Source: Candidatus Omnitrophota bacterium
Lineage (GTDB): Bacteria > Omnitrophota > Gorgyraeia > 2-02-FULL-51-18
Length of the DNA: 8,830 nucleotides
Direction: 5' to 3'
Assembly: GCA_023247935.1 (NCBI GenBank)
Contig: JAHFFM010000072.1
Location: 1-8,830 of the forward strand
Shown piece by piece: positions 1-6,060 of this stretch. Below the pieces are notes generated by a model that made no database searches, had not been told where the DNA came from, and saw only the letters and a program-made list of their open reading frames with translations. A program made the position numbers and the translations under genes. The number at the start of each line of letters is the position of its first letter. The stretch's first letter is position 1.

Positions 1-1024
1 CATAAGAAGCGGTGATAGGTATTTTAGGGGTTAGTTTCCGGTGAATCGCGCCTTTCAAAACAAATCCTCTGGAAGGCGTGATGTCTTTGTTTCGATAAGT
101 CGTTGTCGAGAAACCCGTGTCCAAATCAAAAGTCATTTTGGAAGTCAAGCGGCCGTTTCCTCCCACCGTAAACTCCGTCGACTGAGATGAAAAATTATCG
201 GAAGTATTGGTTCTCTTAAAATAATCCACCGTGGAAAAACCGTAGGTCGCGTGAAGCGTCGTTTTGGGCGTCCATGCGTAATAAAGAGTCGGTGCCATGG
301 AAATAGTTTTAGTGCTACTGGAGCTAATCGTGGCATTGTCACTATTTTTTTTAATCGGAAGAAAAAAGTAAGAATAGCCCAGTGAAAAACCAACGCTGGT
401 CTTCGGGGAAACTTTATATTTGATGTTCGTTCCCAGACTGTCCTGTATCGTCGTCACCAATCCGTCTTCGTTCACATTCAGTTCCGATCGATCCCCCGTC
501 GCGACTTTCGTGCCTGGCGTAAAAGAATTGCTAATCGAAAAATCGAGTCTATTTTTTTTATAAGTCCAACCCTGGGAAGTCCTGTGACTGAGCGTATTTT
601 GTTTATGATTCTCCGTATAGTTCGCGTAAAGAGCGCTATAGGCAAAAGCCAGGTTCGTGTTTTCTGTTTTTCTGGATAGACTCAAAGGCACGGAATAAGC
701 ATAAATCAAGTCATCCTTAGGATCCGTTCGGGTTTGAAATAAATTGTCATCGTAAGTAACCGCGGCACCGATACTCTTCGAAAATAGCCACTGATTTTCC
801 GGGCGTTTATCCGGCAAAATTCCGTAGGTTTCTTTCCGGTGAAATCCTTCCGCATAATGCCTCTCGGAATTCCCAAGATTGAAGGTTTGATCGATGCCTG
901 TCGCTCTATCCACAAAATCCGAAGCCTCGGAGATCCCTTGAAAAAAAACTTGAAAAATAATTAAAACAAGTAAAAAAAGCATTAACGGCATAAAATCGCC
1001 TGTTTTCCTGTTTGGATGCTCCAT
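1..1024 (-). CDS. Outer-membrane beta-barrel protein, BBP2-like (N-terminal 341 residues; C-terminus beyond window)
   Basis: The frame is open from an ATG at 1024 to the window edge, so the 3' end is missing. Residues 1-34 look like a signal peptide: a charged start (MEHPNRKTGD), a hydrophobic core rich in Leu, Ile and Phe, and a likely cut after SEA at 32-34. The mature part has alternating, aromatic-rich strands typical of a beta-barrel. It includes AAVTYDDNLFQT (87-98), which resembles the opening strand of putative beta-barrel porin 2 / exopolysaccharide-associated outer-membrane proteins. Strand-turn repeats with Ser/Thr/Asn-rich loops follow to the edge. It lies 65 bases after the O-antigen-ligase-like gene on the same strand, which suggests a role in surface glycan export or anchoring; that is inference. 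The start is uncertain: an in-frame ATG at 1042 would add MNGLCF, and one at 991 would remove the charged region. None has a good Shine-Dalgarno. The barrel class is well supported, the exact family less so. Confidence 0.8.
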   Translation of the reverse strand, partial: MEHPNRKTGDFMPLMLFLLVLIIFQVFFQGISEASDFVDRATGIDQTFNLGNSERHYAEGFHRKETYGILPDKRPENQWLFSKSIGAAVTYDDNLFQTRTDPKDDLIYAYSVPLSLSRKTENTNLAFAYSALYANYTENHKQNTLSHRTSQGWTYKKNRLDFSISNSFTPGTKVATGDRSELNVNEDGLVTTIQDSLGTNIKYKVSPKTSVGFSLGYSYFFLPIKKNSDNATISSSSTKTISMAPTLYYAWTPKTTLHATYGFSTVDYFKRTNTSDNFSSQSTEFTVGGNGRLTSKMTFDLDTGFSTTTYRNKDITPSRGFVLKGAIHRKLTPKIPITASY

Positions 1025-1056
1025 AAAACATAACCCATTCATTCTAATACGGTAAC

Positions 1057-1077
1057 AATAGTATATTTTTTACTATT
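1057..1077. repeat. Perfect inverted repeat upstream of the beta-barrel gene
   Basis: AATAGTA (1057-1063) and TACTATT (1071-1077) are exact reverse complements separated by seven bases. They lie in the gap between the ligase stop and the barrel start. No T-run follows on either strand and the stem is entirely weak pairs apart from one G-C, so a rho-independent terminator is unlikely. Because it sits over the candidate -10 region of the barrel gene, an operator or an mRNA leader hairpin is the better guess. Confidence 0.5.
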
Positions 1078-1093
1078 CGTCCTTAATTGTCAA
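1065..1093 (-). promoter_or_regulatory. Candidate sigma70-type promoter for the beta-barrel gene
   Basis: On the minus strand a perfect TTGACA lies at 1093-1088, overlapping the TGA stop of the ligase gene. With 17-base spacing the -10 would be AAAAAT (1070-1065), a 4/6 match. A better hexamer, TATACT (1065-1060), is 22 bases away, which is too far for a standard promoter. The perfect -35 in the only sizeable gap of this strand is suggestive, but the -10 is weak and the gene could equally be read through from the ligase gene. Confidence 0.3.
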
Positions 1094-3090
1094 TTTGTAT
1101 TTCGGGGCTCAACCTCTCCCATCCTCTGAAAAAGCGCTGTCAGACGCGCTTTGTCTTGAGGGGATAAGGAAGTGCTATTGCGAAGATAAGAAAAGTCGGT
1201 TTTTGTTAGGGGTCTAGCCAGCGCGGAAGCCTGTTTCCAATCTTGAGCGGCGCGAAGTTCAAACAATTTTTTACTTTTAGCGTCTGTGGCGTGATCCGCG
1301 AGCTTTAACAGGGAGAGGATGGTGTACAGCCTCAAATCTCGGTTTTCGGGGGACTGTTGAATGCCTTTTTCCATCTCCAATATCCCCTCCATCGGTTTGT
1401 TTGCCAAGACTTTGACCCGACCCAGACCAAAATAATAATTAGGCCATGTAGGCGCCAGATCAATCGCTTTTTGATAGCAGTTCATGGCCTCCTCAAGCTC
1501 CGCGATGAATTCTTCGCCGCCGCTTTGATTGGCACGACCATAATGAATATCTCCTAGGCGCCCCCAAAGCTCCGGCGAGTCCGGAGAGATGCTAACAGCT
1601 TTCTTGAGTAGGTCCGCATTTTCAACGGTAAACTTCTCTTTGGTGATCTCCGCGAGCGCTTTTTCCGTCGTCCACTGGTGAAACGCGAATAAAAATAACC
1701 CCAACCAAATCATCATCGCCGCCCCTAAGAAACAAGCTCTTAAAATTCCATTCTTACTCGGCGGCGACCCCTCGGGTTTATCGTCGGGCTCGGCAGAATA
1801 AAGCCTGGCGGCACGAACCAGCACCGCCAGATGCAAAATCGCCAACATGGCAATCGCTGGGGTTCGTAAGTAATAATCAAAAAATGTTAAGAGCGCGAGG
1901 CATAAAATAGCCGTCGAGGAAGCGATGCCTGTCAGCCGCACCCAATGGGAGCGACTCTGGAGACAGTTCTTTAAAGACTTGAGAGTCAGAACACCCACTG
2001 CAGAGATAAAGAGGCTGTATCCGATAATTCCAGTTTCGGACAAGAGCTCCAGGTGTTCGCTCCATGCGTGCGCCCAGTGCGAATTTTCAAGATCGGCGCT
2101 TTGATAAGCCGGAGAAATCCAGGTGAAAGTCCCTAAACCCCAACCCCCGATCGACCGTTCTCCAAAAAGGCGCCAAACATCCTGGTAAATAAGCATTCTT
2201 GATAAAAAATGATTCGGAAGTTGCTGATAGGCTTCACGCAAACGTTCCGTATAAAAAAGATAAATAAAAAATCCGCCGGCAAGCGCTACGATGAGACCCA
2301 TCGCCAACGCATTTTTCCGCCGCTCCTTCGAAAGAGAAAAAATCCAAAACAAAACAAATCCAAAAACCTCTCCCGCAAAAGCTGCGCGAGCCTCTGCAAA
2401 AAATGTGGACGCCATCGCCAGCGGGATTAGTAAAAAATAAAAAATGCTCTCAATAAGCTCATGATCTTCACGGAGTTTCGAACTGGAAGTCTCAAGGGTG
2501 TGCGCGATGGTGGGCACCAGAAAAAAAAGGCATAAAAGAAGAAAAAAACCGTAGTGATTCTGATTAAGAAAAGTCGAAAAAAACGGGGTATTTTCGCCGG
2601 GGGTCGTCCAAAAACCATAAATTGCCTTCAAGTGATGCGCCTGCTGATAAACACCAAAACCAATCAGGGTAGCGCTCAAAAAAGCGATTAGCCCAGAAAC
2701 CGAACGCATCCGCTCCCGGGTTGAAAATATTCTTAAAAGACAAATAAAAAAAATAAAATAAAAGACGAGATTCCCTATTTCAACGCGCGTGGCATGGGGT
2801 TGAATGGACAAAAAGATCGCTTGAAATCCGACATAGACGATAAATCCGATGAAAATAAGCGTGGGCATTCGGATAAAGGGCCATTCGATGTTGAGAGGTT
2901 TATTCAAAACGAGCGCTTCCACAAGCATCCCTCCCCCCAAAAATAAAACGATGATTCTAAAAACTAAAACGGCGTAAAAATGTTGCCCCGCATAAAAAAG
3001 AGGCGTCAAAAATAGCAATAAAAGCAGTGTGGCATAGCTCAGATGATCGATTGATTTTGAGAGGAAGGACGAGAGGTTGGGCTGGCTCAA
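1090..3090 (-). CDS. O-antigen ligase/polymerase-like membrane protein (Wzy_C family) with C-terminal TPR repeats
   Basis: This 666-residue protein has many membrane segments over residues 18-430 and another at about 452-471. The Wzy_C-type core is visible as TFLNQNHYGF (173-182), Arg298 in LSRML before GGWGLGTF (315-322), and a conserved stretch from His338 to Gly357 ending HLELLSETGIIG. Such proteins transfer or polymerise undecaprenyl-linked glycans on the periplasmic side of the inner membrane. Residues 490-580 form TPR-like helices (SPDSPELWGRLGDIHYGRA; AMNCYQKAIDLAPTWPNYYF), probably a periplasmic scaffold. The start must be a non-ATG codon: the chosen TTG lies 12 bases after the FecR gene's TAG in the same frame, with a pyrimidine-rich spacer and no Shine-Dalgarno, and the first in-frame ATG is at residue 55, after the first membrane segment. 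Whether it acts as LPS ligase, polymerase or protein O-glycosylation ligase cannot be told from the sequence. Confidence 0.85.
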   Translation of the reverse strand: MSQPNLSSFLSKSIDHLSYATLLLLLFLTPLFYAGQHFYAVLVFRIIVLFLGGGMLVEALVLNKPLNIEWPFIRMPTLIFIGFIVYVGFQAIFLSIQPHATRVEIGNLVFYFIFFICLLRIFSTRERMRSVSGLIAFLSATLIGFGVYQQAHHLKAIYGFWTTPGENTPFFSTFLNQNHYGFFLLLCLFFLVPTIAHTLETSSSKLREDHELIESIFYFLLIPLAMASTFFAEARAAFAGEVFGFVLFWIFSLSKERRKNALAMGLIVALAGGFFIYLFYTERLREAYQQLPNHFLSRMLIYQDVWRLFGERSIGGWGLGTFTWISPAYQSADLENSHWAHAWSEHLELLSETGIIGYSLFISAVGVLTLKSLKNCLQSRSHWVRLTGIASSTAILCLALLTFFDYYLRTPAIAMLAILHLAVLVRAARLYSAEPDDKPEGSPPSKNGILRACFLGAAMMIWLGLFLFAFHQWTTEKALAEITKEKFTVENADLLKKAVSISPDSPELWGRLGDIHYGRANQSGGEEFIAELEEAMNCYQKAIDLAPTWPNYYFGLGRVKVLANKPMEGILEMEKGIQQSPENRDLRLYTILSLLKLADHATDAKSKKLFELRAAQDWKQASALARPLTKTDFSYLRNSTSLSPQDKARLTALFQRMGEVEPRNTN

Positions 3091-3102
3091 GAGACGATAG
3101 GA

Positions 3103-4533
3103 CTAGTACAGATCCGCCGGCAAAAATTCTTCTTCCAAATTGATGCCTTTCTTGTAACGCTCAATCAGTTCCGCGAGAGTGACTTTATCCAGATCCAGAT
3201 TAGGCACAAAAATAGGCGTGACATAATTGCAAGGGTTGATCCGTGCGTAATTAGCTCCGGGCTTACCCGGCGAAGCATCTCCTCTTCCCTTGCTATTGCC
3301 TTGAATCAAAACGGTAGAACCCATAATCTCTTTGCCTTTTTTATCTTTAAGCAAAGTCGTCGCTTGAACAGATCCTCTCTGAACAGCGATCGTGGTGGTT
3401 GGTTTTTGATTTTTGTCATTTTTAACTCTGCCAGTTTCATCGACTCTCTGAAACAAGTCCTCGAGAAGTCCGTTGACAGGACCTTTGATGATTTTCTTTG
3501 GCGCCTGAGGATTGGCGTCGTTGGCGACGGTAATTTCTGAATTTTCATCCATACAAATCATGGAATCATTGCCTTTGATTGAGGCGCCATTCAAAAGAAG
3601 GTCTCCTTTTTCAGAAGTAAAATCATAAAAAGACACATTGGAGGTTCCGGAGGATTGAGAGGAAACAATCGAATAGTCCACATTCGGCGAGGTCTCCTCT
3701 GTCGCCCCGTCATCCGCCGTTGTTCCCTCTGAATTTGTCGCTGTCTCTCCCGTATCCGCTGAGGAGGAGGCGTCGCCCAAATTTTCCTGAATCTGACTCT
3801 GCCGACCTTCTGCTCTCACCGCTTCCACATGCCGATCGATATCCGCCGAAAATCTTCGCCCATTGTCCAGCTCTCCAGGCAAAGACAATTCCGGCTCTTT
3901 GGGAGCCAATCCTTTGTCCAGCACCGATGTCTTATAAAAATTCTTCAAACGGACAGTGAGATCCGTTCTCGGCTGATGATTAGCTCCCAAACCGGAAACT
4001 TCTACCTGAGAATTTGAAAAATTATAGACATTGGTAACGCCATTTCGATAAACCGTTTGGTATTCCGATCCACGAACGGCGCCTACCGCGGTGGGCGTTT
4101 TGACCTCAAACGAGGAGCCTTTGGGAAGCGCGTGAAGCTTCGCGTAAATATCGCCTTCGATCATCACGAGTTTTGTAGGATTGATTTCATTGATTTTGAC
4201 GCGTGAGTTCTCGCTGATCCGACTCACATTCTTCCATTCCCTATCATAGGCCAAATCCACAGAACTGCCTTTGTCGACCTCCAGCGTGTCCCCCGCCTGA
4301 AGCACCATCTTCTCTTTCAGGGCGCTACGCGTCCCGCTTTTAATCAAATAGCCACTTCCATCAATTTTCATCACTTCGCATTGATTTTCTTTACCGCTAG
4401 AAGAGGCTGTGTCGTCAGCCATCACAGGAGAAGCAAAACAAAGAGAGAAAATGCTCGTCAAAAGAATAAAAAAAGCGGTTATTTTAGGGGAATTTTGAGT
4501 CGGTTTGGGGCGATGTTTTATAGAACCTATCAT
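3103..4533 (-). CDS. Secreted FecR-domain protein
   Basis: The protein has 476 residues from the ATG at 4533. Residues 1-39 form a signal peptide with basic residues, the hydrophobic stretch ITAFFILLTSIFSLCFA, and a likely cut after VMA. A FecR-type beta domain follows (about 55-180): LQAGDTLEVDKGSSVDLAY (78-96), ISENSRVKI (106-114), IEGDIYAKL, and the hallmark FEVKTPTAVGAVRGSEY (142-158). A low-complexity acidic Ser/Thr/Gly/Glu linker spans about 250-285. The C-terminal half (290-476) is unrecognised but includes further FecR-like pieces (GDLLLNGASIKG; TIAVQRGSVQATTLL). Here the FecR fold is periplasmic or surface-exposed, with no N-terminal sigma-binding segment and no ECF sigma gene beside it, so a classical FecR anti-sigma role is unlikely. 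It directly precedes the ligase gene. A TTG at 4569 would extend the frame, but that TTG forms the likely -35 box and would spoil the signal peptide. Confidence 0.8.
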   Translation of the reverse strand: MIGSIKHRPKPTQNSPKITAFFILLTSIFSLCFASPVMADDTASSSGKENQCEVMKIDGSGYLIKSGTRSALKEKMVLQAGDTLEVDKGSSVDLAYDREWKNVSRISENSRVKINEINPTKLVMIEGDIYAKLHALPKGSSFEVKTPTAVGAVRGSEYQTVYRNGVTNVYNFSNSQVEVSGLGANHQPRTDLTVRLKNFYKTSVLDKGLAPKEPELSLPGELDNGRRFSADIDRHVEAVRAEGRQSQIQENLGDASSSADTGETATNSEGTTADDGATEETSPNVDYSIVSSQSSGTSNVSFYDFTSEKGDLLLNGASIKGNDSMICMDENSEITVANDANPQAPKKIIKGPVNGLLEDLFQRVDETGRVKNDKNQKPTTTIAVQRGSVQATTLLKDKKGKEIMGSTVLIQGNSKGRGDASPGKPGANYARINPCNYVTPIFVPNLDLDKVTLAELIERYKKGINLEEEFLPADLY

Positions 4534-4540
4534 ACTATTA

Positions 4541-4569
4541 AGGATACACAATTTAAGAGAAAGTTTCAA
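4541..4569 (-). promoter_or_regulatory. Candidate sigma70 promoter for the fecR-like gene, geometry of a leaderless mRNA
   Basis: On the minus strand TTGAAA (4569-4564, 5/6 match) is followed by a 17-base spacer and TATCCT (4546-4541, 4/6 with the key T-A---T). Seven bases, TAATAGT, then separate the -10 from the ATG at 4533. Transcription would start at or next to the A of the ATG, which fits the lack of a Shine-Dalgarno. A short near-palindrome, CAATTCAAATTG (4567-4578 on the plus strand), overlaps the -35 and could be an operator. Confidence 0.5.
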
Positions 4570-4615
4570 TTCAAATTGTCTAGTTTTAGATAAGTATGGT
4601 AACTAATGCTAAGGG

Positions 4616-5290
4616 CTAGCGCTGACTTAAAACACCGATCTGGGGGCAATACCGACGGATCTTGCAACGACTGCAAAAGGGCGAGATTGGCACACACAAG
4701 TTTTGCCCGTAAGAGACAAGAACATCATTAAAACCGATCCAATATTTTTGAGGTAAAATCTTTCGAAGTGCCATTTCCGTCTCGTCAGGCGTTTTGGTAT
4801 GAACCAAGCCCCAACGATTGGAAATCCGATGCACATGGGTATCCACGCAAATCCCTGGTTTATTGTAACCTACTGTTACTACAAGATTTGCAGTCTTTCT
4901 CCCAACCCCCGGCAAGGCCAAAAGAGTCTCAATATCGTCCGGGACACGCCCTTCAAATTTCGATAAAAGAATCTCACAGATTTTTAAAATATTTTTTGCC
5001 TTGGTGTGATAAAACCCGACGGGATAAATGAGCTTTTCGAGAGCCAAAAGATCGATTTTGGACATGGCTTCCGGCATATCCGCGACCTTAAAAAGCCGGT
5101 GACTGGCCTGCTCCGTGGTCGCGTCCTTGGTTCGAAGGCTCAGCACGGTCGAAATGAGGATTTTGAAGGGGGCGTTAGAACCCACATTGAATGTGCCGGC
5201 CACCGGCGCCTTCCAGTGAGCGCTCTCCGCTCTTAGCACACGCAATACTTGCGATAACTTATTGAACATCTGCGACTTGGGACGCTTCAC
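4616..5290 (-). CDS. nth: Endonuclease III (bifunctional DNA glycosylase/AP lyase)
   Basis: The enzyme removes oxidised pyrimidines from DNA and cleaves the abasic site (base excision repair, cytoplasm). From the GTG at 5290 it has 224 residues, close to the usual 211. The helix-hairpin-helix LPGVGRKTAN (126-135) carries the catalytic lysine (Lys132), and VDTH supplies the catalytic aspartate (Asp150). Four cysteines (199, 206, 209, 215) with C-X6-C-X2-C-X5-C spacing bind the [4Fe-4S] cluster. The DNA-intercalating loop reads LSLRTKD (50-56) where E. coli has LSAQATD, a variant I associate with archaeal and deep-branching bacterial homologues. The GTG start is chosen because AGGAG lies five bases upstream; an ATG at 5314 would add MVFVKGAR and sit only 14 bases from the ATG of comF at 5329. 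It is divergent from comF and is followed by the fecR-like gene, with no clear terminator between. Confidence 0.93.
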   Translation of the reverse strand: MKRPKSQMFNKLSQVLRVLRAESAHWKAPVAGTFNVGSNAPFKILISTVLSLRTKDATTEQASHRLFKVADMPEAMSKIDLLALEKLIYPVGFYHTKAKNILKICEILLSKFEGRVPDDIETLLALPGVGRKTANLVVTVGYNKPGICVDTHVHRISNRWGLVHTKTPDETEMALRKILPQKYWIGFNDVLVSYGQNLCVPISPFCSRCKIRRYCPQIGVLSQR

Positions 5291-5300
5291 ACGAGCTCCT
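5291..5300 (-). promoter_or_regulatory. Shine-Dalgarno that sets the nth start
   Basis: On the minus strand AAAGGAG ends at 5296 and is followed by CTCGT and then GTG at 5290. This is the strongest ribosome-binding site in the window and favours the GTG start over the upstream ATG at 5314. Confidence 0.6.
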
Positions 5301-5330
5301 TTTACAAACACCATAGCCCCATGCTATCAT
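5301..5330 (+). promoter_or_regulatory. Candidate sigma70 promoter for comF-lptF-lptG, geometry of a leaderless mRNA
   Basis: TTTACA (5301-5306, 5/6 match) and TATCAT (5325-5330, 5/6 match) are separated by 18 bases. The -10 overlaps the first possible ATG of comF (5329) and ends seven bases before the second in-frame ATG (5338), so a transcript would begin at or beside that codon. No Shine-Dalgarno precedes either ATG. Depending on which start nth uses, this promoter overlaps either the nth leader or its first codons. Confidence 0.5.
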
Positions 5331-5337
5331 GCTTTTA

Positions 5338-6048
5338 ATGCTAACGTCCATTTTGAGAGCCTCTTCAGCGCTGTTATTTCCACCCGCTTGTGAAATCTGT
5401 TCTGTCCCACTGGGTCTTCAGCGTCAAGCGCTCTGCCAATCTTGCGAGTCAAAAATTCGCGTGCTTCAGGCTCCTTTTTGTGTTTCCTGCGGGCGCAATT
5501 GCTTGGCTGAAAATAAAACCTGCGGAAACTGCGCGGGAGATTTTTATTTTGACCGCGTGTTCGCCTACGCCTATTACGAAGGCGTGATGCGCGAAATCCT
5601 TCATCATTATAAATTTAATGAGAAAAAATATGTCGCCGAATATCTTTCTGAAAAAATGATTTCGTTTTTTAAGGCGCATCTAAAAGTAAACGATTTCGAC
5701 GCCGTTTTGGCCGTGCCCTTAGATCCCTTCGGCCACAATAAACGCGGTTTTAATCAATCGGCGCTATTAACGCGGAGAATCTCGAAAGCGCTGTCCCTGG
5801 AAGATCGTTCCTACGTGCTCCGCCGGAAACGCCCCCTCTCACCTCAGTTTTTGATGAATAAATCGGAGCGCAAAGAAAATGTGCGCGGTCAATTTTGGAT
5901 CGCGGCGCCGGAAAGCGTCCGGAAGGCGCGCTGTCTGGTCGTGGATGATATTTTGACTACCGGCGAAACCCTATCCGAGTGCGCGCGGGTTTTAAAAGAA
6001 GCCGGCGCCATCTCGGTAACCGGATTAACCGCAAGCCGAGGACTTTAG
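5338..6048 (+). CDS. comF: ComF/GntX-family phosphoribosyltransferase-like protein
   Basis: The 236-residue protein matches the usual ComF length of about 200-240. The N-terminal third carries four cysteine pairs (CEIC 18-21, CQSC 33-36, CVSC 48-51, CGNC 62-65) that form the family's zinc-binding modules. The C-terminal part is a type I phosphoribosyltransferase fold with GFNQ (137-140) and the PRPP loop LVVDDILTTGETL (200-212), which keeps both Asp residues and the TTG-T turn. ComF is required for DNA uptake in several naturally transformable bacteria, but family members also occur widely outside competence systems and their substrate is unknown; no other competence gene is present here. It diverges from nth and lies 12 bases before lptF, so it is probably the first gene of the lpt operon. 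The start at 5338 is chosen from the promoter position; an ATG at 5329 would add three residues. Confidence 0.88.
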   Translation: MLTSILRASSALLFPPACEICSVPLGLQRQALCQSCESKIRVLQAPFCVSCGRNCLAENKTCGNCAGDFYFDRVFAYAYYEGVMREILHHYKFNEKKYVAEYLSEKMISFFKAHLKVNDFDAVLAVPLDPFGHNKRGFNQSALLTRRISKALSLEDRSYVLRRKRPLSPQFLMNKSERKENVRGQFWIAAPESVRKARCLVVDDILTTGETLSECARVLKEAGAISVTGLTASRGL

Positions 6049-6060
6049 AGAGCCGCTACT

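Noticed and set aside
145..915. Two short minus-strand frames (145-393 and 706-915) that could be read as small genes
   Set aside because: Both lie inside the continuous 341-codon beta-barrel frame, which runs off the window edge and has a signal peptide; the short frames have arginine- and proline-rich shadow composition.
1060..1093. TATACT (1065-1060) paired with TTGACA (1093-1088) as a strong promoter
   Set aside because: The spacer is 22 bases, too long for a standard sigma70 promoter; only the weaker pairing with AAAAAT is kept, at low confidence.
3103..4533. FecR domain as the anti-sigma part of an iron-uptake FecIR-TonB receptor system
   Set aside because: There is no ECF sigma gene nearby, no sigma-binding N-terminal segment, and the neighbouring barrel shows no plug domain or TonB box in its visible 341 residues.
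4608..4620. Small hairpin GCTAG-CCC-TTAGC (minus strand) at the end of nth as a terminator
   Set aside because: The stem is only five pairs including a G-U, and no T-run follows, so it cannot be supported as a rho-independent terminator.
5338..6048. comF as evidence of a natural competence locus
   Set aside because: No comEC, comEA, dprA or pilus gene is nearby; ComF-family proteins are common outside competence loci and here it is part of an lpt operon.
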